Shown here one piece after another: positions 46,563-56,746 of a stretch of DNA of 64,000 bases. The translations under genes and the position numbers were made by a program. Source of the DNA: Aestuariibacter sp. A3R04 (GTDB lineage Bacteria > Pseudomonadota > Gammaproteobacteria > Enterobacterales > Alteromonadaceae); the NCBI RefSeq assembly GCF_018860805.1, contig NZ_JAHKQR010000003.1, positions 434,001-498,000 of the forward strand, given 5' to 3'. Position 1 is the stretch's first letter. Every line of letters begins with the position of its first letter. The notes beneath the pieces are model-generated. The model worked only from the letters and a program-made list of their open reading frames with translations. It was not told where the DNA came from and searched no databases.

Positions 46563-49500
46563 ATGGTGTTAGAATTGATAGTTAAATCGAAACAGACTCG
46601 CCTCTGTCATTTTTCTTCCTGTTGGTATTCGCTAGCAGGCACCGTGTTGCTCGGTTTATCGCTATTGCTCTCGCTTTGCTTCCTCCGTATTACTGTTGCA
46701 TCTCCGTTGTCGAAAGATAGCAATGTCATTCGCTTTAGCGATTACCACCATCGAACATGGACAACGCGCCATGATATGCCGCAGATCTCTGCGGTAGGTA
46801 TTGCTCAGGATATGGACGGTTTCATTTGGGTTGCGACGGAAGGCGGGTTAGCCCGATTTGACGGCTATAAATTTACTACGTTTAACGCCAGTCAATCGCC
46901 GGTTTTCACCGATCCTATATTGCGTACGCTGTTAGTCGATGACGAGAATCGTTTATGGGTAGGCAGTGCAGACGGGTTGTTGGTAAAAGAAGAAAAAACG
47001 TTTTCACGCATAGACTACAACAACAGAAGTATTGGAAAAGTAGAGGCGCTCGCGATTTTCAACGGACGTGTATATGCTGGGGCGAATGGGTTATATGTAG
47101 TTGAAAAAGGTGAGCGAGAGGTTAGCTTATTAAGCCCGGATGAAAAACAAGTTACCCAGCTACTGTCTGATGACGACCGCCTCTGGGTGGCCCTGTCTAA
47201 TCGGTTGTATTACCTCGATATACATCAAGACCTCTATGAGGTTCCAGCGTTACGCCTTCCAGATAATACTCAAATTACAGAACTGCTGCGGTATCAGGGG
47301 GATTTGTTAATAGGAACGACAGGTGGATTATTTGAGTTACAGAGCGATGGAACGCTTGTTCGACGGAACTTCGAAGGAGCAGATACGTCAGGTGTGATTC
47401 AGTTGCTGTATGAAGATGCATCCGGCGCGTTGTGGATATCGGTAGACCAATGCTTATTACAGATAGCTGGCAATGTGATAATCGATCGCATCGACAAGTT
47501 GCCAGACAATACCCGCCCGTGGTATGTGACAGCGTTCGAAGACAGTTCCGGTCATCTTTGGCTGGGCAGTAAAAGCCATGGCCTGCAACGGCTGCGTTAT
47601 GACGGAACGCGGAATTTGGGCGTGGAAGCGGGTTTGGGGGAACCATATGTGTGGTCGTTTTTGGCCACAGAACAAGGAATGATAGTTGGGGGCAACGACG
47701 GCTTATACCGTTTGAAAAATGGTCGTTTCTCCCCCCTTATCAATGATACAAGTGTATTGCCTAATAAAGTGGTGTATAGCCTTTTCCAGGATAGTAATAA
47801 CAGTATATGGCTGGGGACACGGTCAGGCGCAGTAACGCTTAACTCGGATTTTGAAGTGGTGAACCGGTTTCCTTCGTTGCGGGGGGGGCAGGTGAATGGC
47901 TTCAGTGAAGATCACAATAACCATATATGGATTGCAACGCTCAAGGGGTTGTACCGCTTTGACGGCGAAACACTGACGAACGAAACAGAGCGATTTAATC
48001 TTGCCAGTGAAAGTACCCGTACCGTTCATACCGACCAATACGGTGTGGTATGGGTGGGTACAGCGCGTGGTTTGTATAGGATTGAAGGCGATATGGTCAG
48101 CAACTTTGCCGACAATCCTATTCTGGGCGTAGCTTCAATTACACATATCAATGAACTTGACGACGGTCGTCTTATTGTTGGTACGTTCCAGCATGGCTTT
48201 GCCGTTCAACAAGGGGATGGCTGGCGAATTTTGGAAGCGGGAAAACTGCCTGCAGAAGGCACACTCTTTGCGGCTCAACACCGCGATGAACTTTTGGTAT
48301 CAACCCTGAAGGGGATGTACAGCCTGCCAGTGAAAGATCTAGCGTCTGGCGGCGAGTTGAACCCTACGGTTATCATTGATGATCACGGCCCTGAATCTAC
48401 TATCGACGGGATCCGTTGTTGCAATGGTGCTGGAAACGGCAAAGGGTTTTACTCAGACGACGTGTTGTATTTACCAACGCTCAACGGCGTGGGTGTAGTG
48501 GAACTAAATAGCACATCACAATCTTACGCCCGTCCATTGCCCGTTATTGAGGGCGTAGAGGTGAACGGACATTGGTATCGAGGCAATGATATCCGTTTAC
48601 CACAAGGCGAGCGTAATCTGCGTTTTGAATATTCAAGCCCTCTTTACTACCGCAATGGTGCCGTGCGCTTTCGCTATCGCTTAATCGGTTATGACAAAGC
48701 GTGGACGCAGACGTCGGTGAGACGGGAAGCATTTTATACCAACCTGCCCGCGGGAAATTATACCTTTGAATTACAGACCAGATTAGCTGAAGAGACACAG
48801 TGGTCGGCGGCGGATACCCTGTCACTAACCATTCCCGCGCTGTGGTTTGAGCAATACTGGACCAGAATGCTGATCGCATTGCTGTTAGTGTGTCTTGTAT
48901 GGGGCGTCCTTCGGATACGCACACGCTCTTTACAGCGAATTAGGGCCAGACTTGAGCGTATGGTTGACGAGCGCACCGTTGAGCTGGACAACGCTAATAG
49001 AAAGTTAGAAGAGGCTAATCGCCGTTTGGAAACGGCTAGCATGACAGATGCATTAACCGGCCTTAAGAACAGGCATTATCTGGATGTGTATATCGAGAAC
49101 ATTATTGCCCGAACGCAAAGAAGTCAACTTGGGCTGTATTACATTATTCTGGATATTGACGATTTTAAAATACTGAATGATGAGATGGGCCATGCGGTAG
49201 GCGATGAAATATTGGTTCACTTTAGCCACTTGCTGACGAAAGCGACACGGAGTACTGACCACGTCATTCGTTGGGGGGGAGAAGAGTTTCTTGTTCTGCT
49301 TGACGGCAGCATGTCGGTCGATGTATTCCTGGAGCGCCTGATGTCGTTAATTAGTTCGACCACCTGGCCATTTGAGGCACAACTGCCGAAAAAGCCAAGT
49401 TGTTCCGCGGGTGTGTGTTTCCACCTGACCAATAAAGCCGATTCCTGGACAACATCCCATAGCCTTATCCTGGCAGATAAAGCCATGTATCTGGTCAAGC

Positions 49501-49697
49501 GGTTCGGCAAAGCGGGTTGGTTGGAATTAATACCCTCGTCCACACTACCGGATGACATATTGACAAAAGTGACCAAAGGCAAGCCGGAGAGACTGGTCGC
49601 TTGCGATTATTTCGAAGTGCGCGGATCGGTTCACATTTTACAAGCCTTGTCGCAGATAAATGATAACGTTGTTCCATTTCTGGAAAAGCAGGATTAA
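46563..49697 (+). CDS. Two-component-propeller diguanylate cyclase
   Basis: Translation from the ATG at 46563 (a GTG precedes it directly) gives 1044 residues. An N-terminal signal anchor (about residues 25-47) is followed by a large periplasmic region of Reg_prop beta-propeller repeats (motifs such as IWVATEGGLARFDG, LWVGSADGLL, IWLGTRSGAV, IWIATLKGLYRF), then a Y_Y_Y domain (RFRYRLIGYDKAWTQ), one membrane helix (about 768-788), a coiled coil and a cytoplasmic GGDEF domain. The active site GGEEF is at about 905-909, with an intact RSTD inhibitory site before it. It probably senses an extracellular ligand, perhaps a glycan by analogy with hybrid two-component systems, and makes c-di-GMP. It lies between lpxC and the M23-secA genes. 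Confidence 0.92.
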   Translation: MVLELIVKSKQTRLCHFSSCWYSLAGTVLLGLSLLLSLCFLRITVASPLSKDSNVIRFSDYHHRTWTTRHDMPQISAVGIAQDMDGFIWVATEGGLARFDGYKFTTFNASQSPVFTDPILRTLLVDDENRLWVGSADGLLVKEEKTFSRIDYNNRSIGKVEALAIFNGRVYAGANGLYVVEKGEREVSLLSPDEKQVTQLLSDDDRLWVALSNRLYYLDIHQDLYEVPALRLPDNTQITELLRYQGDLLIGTTGGLFELQSDGTLVRRNFEGADTSGVIQLLYEDASGALWISVDQCLLQIAGNVIIDRIDKLPDNTRPWYVTAFEDSSGHLWLGSKSHGLQRLRYDGTRNLGVEAGLGEPYVWSFLATEQGMIVGGNDGLYRLKNGRFSPLINDTSVLPNKVVYSLFQDSNNSIWLGTRSGAVTLNSDFEVVNRFPSLRGGQVNGFSEDHNNHIWIATLKGLYRFDGETLTNETERFNLASESTRTVHTDQYGVVWVGTARGLYRIEGDMVSNFADNPILGVASITHINELDDGRLIVGTFQHGFAVQQGDGWRILEAGKLPAEGTLFAAQHRDELLVSTLKGMYSLPVKDLASGGELNPTVIIDDHGPESTIDGIRCCNGAGNGKGFYSDDVLYLPTLNGVGVVELNSTSQSYARPLPVIEGVEVNGHWYRGNDIRLPQGERNLRFEYSSPLYYRNGAVRFRYRLIGYDKAWTQTSVRREAFYTNLPAGNYTFELQTRLAEETQWSAADTLSLTIPALWFEQYWTRMLIALLLVCLVWGVLRIRTRSLQRIRARLERMVDERTVELDNANRKLEEANRRLETASMTDALTGLKNRHYLDVYIENIIARTQRSQLGLYYIILDIDDFKILNDEMGHAVGDEILVHFSHLLTKATRSTDHVIRWGGEEFLVLLDGSMSVDVFLERLMSLISSTTWPFEAQLPKKPSCSAGVCFHLTNKADSWTTSHSLILADKAMYLVKRFGKAGWLELIPSSTLPDDILTKVTKGKPERLVACDYFEVRGSVHILQALSQINDNVVPFLEKQD

Positions 49698-49806
49698 TGC
49701 AAAAAACAGCACCTGGAGGAAAAAAATCCCACGGGTGTAGACATTGGTATTTGTTCATTTGCGTTAACAACGGTAAACTAGCCTCCGGTTAAACAGAGTT
49801 CTACGA

Positions 49807-50691
49807 ATGAAACTGACGATATCCTTCATAGGAAAACATAAACGTTACCGCAAAAGCATCAGTGTTCGCACACTGGTGAGTTTCACTGTGCTTTCGTCTT
49901 TGTTTATTTTGGTATCCAGTCGTGGAACAGACTCAGTCTCAGAAGATATCGCCCGCATCAGACTCGCTCAGGCAGTGAACAGTACTGAAAATTCTGAAGT
50001 GGAGAAGCTGGCGGTTAAGACGAGACAACAACTTACTATGCTGGCTGAGCGATTGGCGGAAATGGACGCCACCTTGTCTCAGTTGGACGAACAAGGCAAA
50101 TTAATTGCCAACGAATTTGGCATGAAGCCCGACGACCTCGATGTCTTCATGCCCGACTCTACGCCGTTAAGCGTGGACGATGAACCCCTCATGAAACAAA
50201 TTAACCGGCTGGCAAATTCTGTTGAAGCAAAAAAACAACAGCTCGACATGCTTGAAAGTCTGGTAAGAGGGCATCATATCCATGAACAGAGTCAATTATC
50301 TGGCCGACCTGTAGCGTCGGGGTGGTTGTCTTCTTATTACGGCATGCGCAAAGATCCATTTACCGGCAAACCGACCATGCACAAAGGGTTAGATTTTGCG
50401 GGTAAAACGGGCGATGACGTTATTTCTACAGCGGCTGGTATTGTTACCTGGTCGGGTGAGCGTCATGGTTATGGTTTACTGGTAGAAATTGACCACGGAG
50501 ATGGCTATGTGACCCGCTATGGGCATAATAAGTCACTGTCTGTGTCCATTGGCGATGTCGTGACCAAAGGTCAGGCGATTGCAGTTATGGGCAGTACAGG
50601 TCGGTCTACCGGTGCGCATGTACACTACGAAGTAATAAGAAACGGGCAACCCATCGATCCTCTGCCTTTCGTTGCAAAGCGGCGAGAGTAA
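49807..50691 (+). CDS. M23 family peptidoglycan endopeptidase
   Basis: The 294-residue protein has a basic N-terminus and a signal anchor (about residues 24-39, TLVSFTVLSSLFILVSS), a periplasmic coiled-coil region (about 50-155) and a LytM domain. Zinc ligands show in MHKGLDFAG (HxxxD) and HVHYEV (HxH), so it looks catalytically competent rather than an EnvC-like activator. It likely cuts peptidoglycan crosslinks. An M23 gene directly upstream of secA is common in Alteromonadales and Shewanella. The start lacks a good ribosome site. Confidence 0.9.
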   Translation: MKLTISFIGKHKRYRKSISVRTLVSFTVLSSLFILVSSRGTDSVSEDIARIRLAQAVNSTENSEVEKLAVKTRQQLTMLAERLAEMDATLSQLDEQGKLIANEFGMKPDDLDVFMPDSTPLSVDDEPLMKQINRLANSVEAKKQQLDMLESLVRGHHIHEQSQLSGRPVASGWLSSYYGMRKDPFTGKPTMHKGLDFAGKTGDDVISTAAGIVTWSGERHGYGLLVEIDHGDGYVTRYGHNKSLSVSIGDVVTKGQAIAVMGSTGRSTGAHVHYEVIRNGQPIDPLPFVAKRRE

Positions 50692-50842
50692 AAAGGCAGC
50701 AGCCAGATACGTTTACACGAAGTAAGCGGCACAAATAATAGGGTGATGATGAAACACATGATGTGTTCGTTGTCATTTATCTTAAATCGACGAGTCAAAC
50801 CGGGGCGCCGGCACTCGCTAAAGCAGTGGAACCATCAACCAA
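50692..50842 (+). other. secA leader region
   Basis: The 151 nt between the M23 gene and secA contain a perfect dyad AACACAT-G-ATGTGTT (50753-50767). The secA start has only a weak GTGGAA ribosome site. No SecM-like frame with an arrest motif was found; a 43-codon frame here is listed under rejected items. Confidence 0.45.
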
Positions 50843-53557
50843 ATGTTTGCAAGCATCTTAAGAAAAATCTTCGGTAGCCGAAACGACCGGTTATTAAAAA
50901 AATTAAAAAAACGTGTCGATGCCATTAATGCGCTTGAGCCGGAATTAGAAGCGCTCTCTGATGAGCAACTAAAAGGCAAGACCGCAGAGTTGAAAGCCCG
51001 TCTGGAGAACGGCGAAACAACCGACGATATTCTTGTTGATGCTTTCGCGACCGTGAGAGAAGCGAGTAAGCGTGTTTACGGTATGCGTCATTTCGATGTG
51101 CAGATGCTGGGCGGTATGGTGCTGGAATCCGGTAAAATTGCCGAAATGCGCACCGGTGAAGGTAAGACCCTTACTGCCACTTTACCCACTTATCTTAACG
51201 CACTAACGGGTAAAGGCGTGCACGTGGTCACAGTCAACGATTACCTGGCCCGGCGTGACGCAGACTGGTCACGGGAGTTATTTGAGTTTCTCGGCATGAC
51301 AGTTGGTTGTAACATTCCGGGTTTATCGCCGGAAATGAAGCGAGCCGCGTATCAGGCCGATGTCACCTATGGTACCAACAACGAATTTGGTTTTGATTAC
51401 CTGCGTGACAATATGGCGTTTAGCCCTAAAGACAGAGTTCAGCGCCCGCTGCATTACGCAGTCGTGGATGAGGTAGACTCCATTCTGATTGACGAAGCGC
51501 GGACGCCGCTGATTATTTCTGGTGCAGCTGAAGACAGCTCGCAACTATACCGCGCCATTAATACCATTATTCCTGAACTGGTTCAGCAGGAAAAAGAAGA
51601 TGAAGAAGGGCAGGAAGGCGACGGGGATTACACCGTTGACGAAAAAGCCAAGCAAATTCACCTTACTGAACGCGGCCAGATCCACGTGGAAGAAATTCTG
51701 CAAAAGAACGGTATTTTGCCTGAGGGCGAGTCTTTGTTTGCAGCGGGAAATATTTCTTTACTGCACCATATTAATGCTGCGCTTCGGGCCCATAAGCTGT
51801 TCCAAAAAGACGTCGACTATATCGTTAAAGATGATCAAATTGTCATTGTTGATGAACACACAGGAAGAACCATGGAAGGCCGTCGTTGGTCTGAAGGCCT
51901 GCATCAGGCGGTAGAAGCCAAAGAAGGTGTGAAAATTCAGAACGAGAATCAAACACTGGCGTCAATTACCTTCCAGAATTATTTCCGCATTTACGAAAAG
52001 CTCGCGGGTATGACGGGTACAGCAGACACCGAAGCATTCGAGTTTCAGCATATTTACGGCCTGGAAACCGTGGTTATTCCTACTAACCGCCCCATGATCC
52101 GCAAAGATATGGCGGATTTAATTTACCTTACTGCACAGGAAAAGTACGACGCCATCGTGGCTGATATCCGCGCAGCAGTGAAAAAAGGGCAACCGGTATT
52201 AGTCGGTACCGTATCCATCGAGAACTCTGAATTGCTTTCGCGGGTACTTAAAAAAGAGAAAATTCCTCATAAAGTACTGAACGCGAAATTCCACGCCCAG
52301 GAAGCCGATATTATTGCTCAGGCCGGTAAACCCGGCGCGGTGACCATCGCCACGAATATGGCGGGCCGGGGAACGGATATCGTGTTGGGCGGTAACTGGA
52401 AAGCGGAGGTTGAAAAACTTGAAAACCCCACCGAAGCGCAAATCAAAAAATTAAAAGACGAATGGGACAAGCAGCATCAGGCAGTGCTGGATGCCGGCGG
52501 TCTTCACATCATTGGTACAGAGCGCCACGAATCTCGACGTATTGACAATCAGTTACGTGGTCGTTCTGGTCGTCAGGGAGATCCGGGGTCCAGCCGATTC
52601 TATTTGTCATTAGACGATGCGTTGATGCGCATCTTTGCTTCGGAAAAAATGGCCGGCATGATGAAACGCTTGGGCATGGAGCACGGTGAAGCCATTGAGC
52701 ATCCTTGGGTAACCCGCGCCATAGAAAATGCGCAGCGCAAAGTAGAAGGCCGCAACTTCGATATCCGCAAACAGTTGTTGGAATACGACGATGTTGCTAA
52801 TGATCAGCGTAAAGTTATTTACGAACAGCGCAATGAGTTGCTCGATGAAGGAGAAATTAGCGAAACCATCAAAGCGATCCGCGTTGACGTTGTCAACGGC
52901 GTGGTAGATGAGTATATTCCGCCCCAGTCGCTGGAAGAAATGTGGGATGTGCCGGGCCTGGAAGAGCGCTTGAAGGCCGATTTCAAAGTTGATCTACCGA
53001 TTAATCAATGGCTGGAAGAAGACGACAAGCTGTACGAAGAGAAGCTGCGGGAGCGGGTACTCGAAGAAATCGAAAATGCCTATCAGGCTAAAGAAGATAT
53101 TGTGGGCGCAGAGGTATTGCGTCAGTTTGAAAAAGCCATCATGCTGCAAAATCTCGATAGTCACTGGAAAGAACATTTGGCAGCCATGGATCACCTTCGC
53201 CAGGGTATCCACTTAAGAGGTTATGCGCAGAAAAATCCGAAACAAGAATACAAGCGTGAATCGTTCGAGTTGTTCTCGGCTATGCTTGAGGGGCTCAAAG
53301 TGGAGGTCATCACTATTTTGAGTCGCGTTCAGGTTCAGGCAGAATCTGACGTAGAAAAAGTGGAGGCGCAACGGCGTCAGGCTGACGAGGTGCCTAAAAA
53401 CTTCCAGCATCAGGAAGCACCAGAGCAAGTGCCCGAAGCGTCAGCCGAAAAAGGCGTTCGCACTGAAATGCGTCAGGGGCCGAAAGTAGGACGCAATGAC
53501 CCTTGCCCGTGTGGTTCGGGTAAAAAATACAAGCAGTGTCACGGTAAACTTTCCTAA
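50843..53557 (+). CDS. secA: Preprotein translocase ATPase SecA
   Basis: The 904-residue motor protein has NBD1 with Walker [11 protein letters not shown] (about residue 102) and DEAD-like [16 protein letters not shown], the preprotein crosslinking domain, NBD2 with [16 protein letters not shown], the helical wing and scaffold domains, and the C-terminal zinc motif [14 protein letters not shown] that binds SecB and phospholipid. It drives export through SecYEG with SecDF (19.6 kb) as accessory. The stop codon shares one base with the mutT start. Confidence 0.98.
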   Translation: MFASILRKIFGSRNDRLLKKLKKRVDAINALEPELEALSDEQLKGKTAELKARLENGETTDDILVDAFATVREASKRVYGMRHFDVQMLGGMVLESGKIAEMRTGEGKTLTATLPTYLNALTGKGVHVVTVNDYLARRDADWSRELFEFLGMTVGCNIPGLSPEMKRAAYQADVTYGTNNEFGFDYLRDNMAFSPKDRVQRPLHYAVVDEVDSILIDEARTPLIISGAAEDSSQLYRAINTIIPELVQQEKEDEEGQEGDGDYTVDEKAKQIHLTERGQIHVEEILQKNGILPEGESLFAAGNISLLHHINAALRAHKLFQKDVDYIVKDDQIVIVDEHTGRTMEGRRWSEGLHQAVEAKEGVKIQNENQTLASITFQNYFRIYEKLAGMTGTADTEAFEFQHIYGLETVVIPTNRPMIRKDMADLIYLTAQEKYDAIVADIRAAVKKGQPVLVGTVSIENSELLSRVLKKEKIPHKVLNAKFHAQEADIIAQAGKPGAVTIATNMAGRGTDIVLGGNWKAEVEKLENPTEAQIKKLKDEWDKQHQAVLDAGGLHIIGTERHESRRIDNQLRGRSGRQGDPGSSRFYLSLDDALMRIFASEKMAGMMKRLGMEHGEAIEHPWVTRAIENAQRKVEGRNFDIRKQLLEYDDVANDQRKVIYEQRNELLDEGEISETIKAIRVDVVNGVVDEYIPPQSLEEMWDVPGLEERLKADFKVDLPINQWLEEDDKLYEEKLRERVLEEIENAYQAKEDIVGAEVLRQFEKAIMLQNLDSHWKEHLAAMDHLRQGIHLRGYAQKNPKQEYKRESFELFSAMLEGLKVEVITILSRVQVQAESDVEKVEAQRRQADEVPKNFQHQEAPEQVPEASAEKGVRTEMRQGPKVGRNDPCPCGSGKKYKQCHGKLS

Positions 53558-53949
53558 TGACGACTGTACATGTTGCAGTGGGCGTCATTCTTCGGGGCGA
53601 TCAGGTATTTATCTGTAAGCGTCCTGACGACAAGCACCAAGGTGGAAAGTGGGAATTTCCCGGCGGCAAGGTTGACGCAGGTGAAACCGTTACCCAGGCA
53701 CTCATCAGAGAGCTTAATGAAGAAGTCGGCATTGATGTGCTGCAGAGTTCACCGCTAACGGTAATTCGCCACGACTATGGTGACAAGCAGGTAATGCTGG
53801 ATGTTCATACGGTAACCGACTTTGCGAGCGAACCCAGCGGCGTTGAAGGTCAAGAGGGTAAATGGGTGTTGGTTTCCGAGTTAAAAGACGACGATTTTCC
53901 GGTCGCCAATAGGGAAATTACGGCGTTGTTAAAACGTGCGTACTGCTAG
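53557..53949 (+). CDS. mutT: 8-oxo-dGTP diphosphatase MutT
   Basis: The 130-residue Nudix hydrolase contains the full Nudix box (GKVDAGETVTQALIRELNEE then VGI), and the N-terminal VAVGVILRGDQVFICKRP with HQGGKWEFPGGKV typical of MutT. It removes oxidised guanine nucleotides from the pool. It is coupled to secA by a TAATG junction, the usual gammaproteobacterial order, and is followed by a terminator. Confidence 0.96.
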   Translation: MTTVHVAVGVILRGDQVFICKRPDDKHQGGKWEFPGGKVDAGETVTQALIRELNEEVGIDVLQSSPLTVIRHDYGDKQVMLDVHTVTDFASEPSGVEGQEGKWVLVSELKDDDFPVANREITALLKRAYC

Positions 53950-53999
53950 CGCGGAATCGTTTTTATAGTCAGTATCCACCTGACATCTGCATTAAATGT

Positions 54000-54034
54000 A
54001 AGGCCTTGGTACACTGTGTATCGAGGCCTTTTTT
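54000..54034 (+). terminator. Intrinsic terminator after mutT
   Basis: AAGGCCT (54000-54006) pairs with AGGCCTT (54024-54030), with further pairing inside (GGTACAC with GTGTATC), and is followed by T residues. It separates mutT from the convergent aspartoacylase gene. Confidence 0.88.
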
Positions 54035-54069
54035 ACAGGGTGAGTGCGGGCGAATACCCTACAAAATCG

Positions 54070-54942
54070 TTAAAACGAAATGCGCTCTGCAGTAGCGAAG
54101 GCCACATCGAGTTTGTGGTAAGCCGCTTCGTTAATAAAATGGGGGTAGGTTTCGTTGTCATCTTCCCACACGAAATCCGTGCCGTCGAAGCCTCGAAAAA
54201 TGGGCGCGCCAGGCAGTAACGGTGTGAAATCCTGATCTTGCAGACTGTGGTGGATCATGGCTTTGCGTTTGCCATTTTCATCGAGGGGAAACTTCACTTC
54301 ATGGCCTAACCTGAATGCTTCACATGGGGGAAGGTTTGCCAGTTCCTGGCTTCGCGCATTCCACGCCACACAGAAGTCTAATATTGCTTCTGCCATAGTC
54401 AGCGTGAGTTGATACACATCTTCTCGCAGTACGCCCTGAGGCTGGGCGCCCACTTCTATCATTACGCCTTTTTTTCCCACCGTACAAAAATAGCCGTGTT
54501 CCACAAAAGATTTTTCGTCTTCCACCAGTATATTGGCTTCTGGCATTACGTGTTTAACAAAACGTGCCAGTTTTGTGTTGAAATCGTCGGCTTCCAGCAC
54601 AATAAGCGTTGCGCCCATATTGCTGGTAGTGTTGTGTATATCAATGAAAAAATCAGTAGCAGAGTGGCCTTTAGGGCCGTATTTCGCGTTTAGTTTTTTG
54701 GCCAGCTGAGCTTCTCTTGCGGGGTTGTCGGCAGCCAGTTTTTCTGCGGTAAATTGTCGATTTAAGTCTTCGTCGAGAAATCGCTGGTTGGCTTCAATTG
54801 CGGCCATATTGGCCAGTGCACAGGTAACATTCAATGACTCGAATCGCTCTGGTAAACCGGTATTAAGCCAGTTTGTAATGAGCTGAATACCACTGGTTTC
54901 ATTCCCATGGGTGCCACCAATAAGCGCAATTGAATTTAGCAT
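54070..54942 (-). CDS. Aspartoacylase-family zinc deacylase
   Basis: The 290-residue M14-like carboxypeptidase-fold protein has the zinc motif GGTHGNETSG (His12, Glu15), DLNRQF (substrate-binding Asn-Arg) near residue 62, and the third-ligand His in IDIHNTTSNMG. These are the features of aspartoacylase (ASPA), which hydrolyses N-acetylaspartate to acetate and aspartate; related enzymes act on other N-acyl amino acids. The substrate cannot be fixed. It is the last gene of a minus-strand block and lies 66 nt from yacG. Confidence 0.9.
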   Translation of the reverse strand: MLNSIALIGGTHGNETSGIQLITNWLNTGLPERFESLNVTCALANMAAIEANQRFLDEDLNRQFTAEKLAADNPAREAQLAKKLNAKYGPKGHSATDFFIDIHNTTSNMGATLIVLEADDFNTKLARFVKHVMPEANILVEDEKSFVEHGYFCTVGKKGVMIEVGAQPQGVLREDVYQLTLTMAEAILDFCVAWNARSQELANLPPCEAFRLGHEVKFPLDENGKRKAMIHHSLQDQDFTPLLPGAPIFRGFDGTDFVWEDDNETYPHFINEAAYHKLDVAFATAERISF

Positions 54943-55008
54943 AATGAACGTGCTTCCTTTATAAAGAGGATGAAATAAACGAAAAATACCCTGAGGTGAG
55001 GTGATGTG

Positions 55009-55245
55009 TCAGTGTTTGAAAAAATCACCAGCCTGCTGGCTTAGCATAGCTTCGATATCTTCGATATCGGGCATGTTTTCCGGTGTATCAGAAGCCGATT
55101 TCTCGCCGGCGATAGTGCGGTCTTCCGTCGCCCATTCACCTAAATCGATGAGTTGGCATTTCTTTGAACAAAACGGGCGATTCGGGCTGTTTTCAGACCA
55201 TTCAACATCGGCCTGACAAGTCGGGCAATTAACAATCATATCCAA
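55009..55245 (-). CDS. yacG: DNA gyrase inhibitor YacG
   Basis: The 78-residue zinc protein has two CxxC knuckles ([10 protein letters not shown] and [14 protein letters not shown]) and a flexible acidic C-terminal tail. YacG binds GyrB and blocks DNA binding in E. coli. It lies next to zapD and coaE, as in most gammaproteobacteria. The ribosome site is AAGG. Confidence 0.95.
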   Translation of the reverse strand: MDMIVNCPTCQADVEWSENSPNRPFCSKKCQLIDLGEWATEDRTIAGEKSASDTPENMPDIEDIEAMLSQQAGDFFKH

Positions 55246-55275
55246 CCTTTTGGTCTATCTATCGTGATGCTGAGT

Positions 55276-56028
55276 CTAGCAGGCGGCTAAGGCAAAAGTC
55301 ACCGTATTTTCTACCGATGGCGATTTTCCGGTTTCTTGTTCGAACCACATAAACCGAATGGTAAAGCGGTATTTGTTACCACTAAAAGTCGGGTAGTAGC
55401 CTTGGTTTGCATCACAGGTTAGTCTGATCAAGTCGTTTTTATCATCAGCCACCCCCTGGTAAAAGCCGTTGCTGGCGTCTATTTGCACAAATGCGCTTTT
55501 TTCCCTGAGAAAAGAGAGCAATAGCGCGATACCTTCATCAAGATGGGTCAGGGAATGCAGCCAGGTTTTAATGTTTTCCTGAATGTCGGTTTGCGGTCGA
55601 TTTAGCCAGTAGTGTAAGTTGGGCAAATCAAAGCTGCATATTCCACCGGGGATAGAAAATCGCTGGCGGATACTGCTTAAGAATTTATCTTCTTTTAGTG
55701 TGGAACCAAATTTTCTGTCTGCCTTTATCTTGTCTTTTAGCTTTACAATGGAGCGCAGTGTTTGTTCCAAGGCATCAGTATCGATATTGGGATATTGTGA
55801 CCAGTGCACAAGGTTTCGCTCATGGATATCTAAATCCTTGATGAGATCGGTGCGTAAGTCGATGCGATCGAACAAATCCATCAAGGTGAAGAGTTGTTCG
55901 AAAAAATAGACCTGTAGCGCGGGGTTTTGAACAGACGCACCGGTTTTAAGCTGCGATAGCAAATGCTCAATTCGCAGATAATTCCGCACTTTTTCTTTTA
56001 GCGGAAATTCGTAAATGGTGGTCGCCAT
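55276..56028 (-). CDS. zapD: Cell division protein ZapD
   Basis: I chose the ATG at 56028, with GAGG 5 nt upstream, giving 250 residues starting MATTIYEFPLKEKVRNYLRI, the conserved ZapD N-terminus; a longer upstream frame overlaps coaE and is not expected. ZapD (YacF) crosslinks FtsZ filaments by binding the FtsZ C-terminal peptide. The FNLL-type RIEHLLSQL and SIPGGICSFDLPNLHYWL segments fit the family. It is between coaE and yacG. Confidence 0.95.
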   Translation of the reverse strand: MATTIYEFPLKEKVRNYLRIEHLLSQLKTGASVQNPALQVYFFEQLFTLMDLFDRIDLRTDLIKDLDIHERNLVHWSQYPNIDTDALEQTLRSIVKLKDKIKADRKFGSTLKEDKFLSSIRQRFSIPGGICSFDLPNLHYWLNRPQTDIQENIKTWLHSLTHLDEGIALLLSFLREKSAFVQIDASNGFYQGVADDKNDLIRLTCDANQGYYPTFSGNKYRFTIRFMWFEQETGKSPSVENTVTFALAAC

Positions 56029-56131
56029 GGTTGCCTCTCTATGCCAATTCATAGCACTACAACGCAAATATGCAAAAATATCAAGCCCTAAGGGGGTTTC
56101 CTTGCACAATAGGCGATTCACTAGGCAAGAT

Positions 56132-56746
56132 TCAGGACGATCGCGACGCGCCGAGTGACTGATAATACTGATGAAGCTTTTCCACTTGCGGTGCAAGGGC
56201 CGCTCGGTTGCCGTTGTTATCTATGACGTCATCGGCTTTACTCAGCCGTTCCTCACGGCTTGCCTGAGAGGCCATAATACTCTGAATAGTTTGTTCGTTG
56301 CTGCCATCCCGCGACAGGGCCCGGCTGAGTTGAAGGGATTCTTCACAATCTACCACCACTATACGATTTACCATGGTGTCGAGTTTGTTTTCAACCAGCA
56401 AAGGCACAGATAAAATAACATAGGGGCCGGAAGCGGCTTGCAACTGGGTCTTCATTTCCTGTCGAATAGCCGGGTGAAGCAGGGCATTTAGCCATTGCTT
56501 GTCGGCGTGGTTGGCAAACACTTTCTGGCGCAACAACGGGCGGTTTAAGGCGCCGTCACTTGTTAAGACCGCACTGCCAAAATGGGCCGCAATAGCACGC
56601 AACGCGGGAGTGTCTGGCATAACAACCTGCCTGGCAACGACGTCGGCATCAACTACGGTAATACCTTTGGCTGCAAACAGGTCGCTCACGGCGGTTTTGC
56701 CACTGCCAATACCGCCGGTTAGCCCAATGATTAATGGTACGGACAT
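56132..56746 (-). CDS. coaE: Dephospho-CoA kinase
   Basis: The ATG at 56746 overlaps the pilD stop by one base (TGATG), giving 204 residues. The P-loop is GLTGGIGSGKTAV near residue 8; VVDADVVARQVV and the LLVENKLD lid segments follow. It phosphorylates dephospho-CoA at the 3'-OH in the last step of CoA synthesis. It is transcribed with pilD. Confidence 0.97.
   Translation of the reverse strand: MSVPLIIGLTGGIGSGKTAVSDLFAAKGITVVDADVVARQVVMPDTPALRAIAAHFGSAVLTSDGALNRPLLRQKVFANHADKQWLNALLHPAIRQEMKTQLQAASGPYVILSVPLLVENKLDTMVNRIVVVDCEESLQLSRALSRDGSNEQTIQSIMASQASREERLSKADDVIDNNGNRAALAPQVEKLHQYYQSLGASRSS

Noticed and set aside
50746..50877. A 43-codon frame starting in the secA leader and overlapping the secA start, considered as a SecM-like leader peptide
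   Set aside because: It has no signal peptide, no RAxP-like or other known arrest motif, only a weak ribosome site, and its last third is just the secA start read in another frame.
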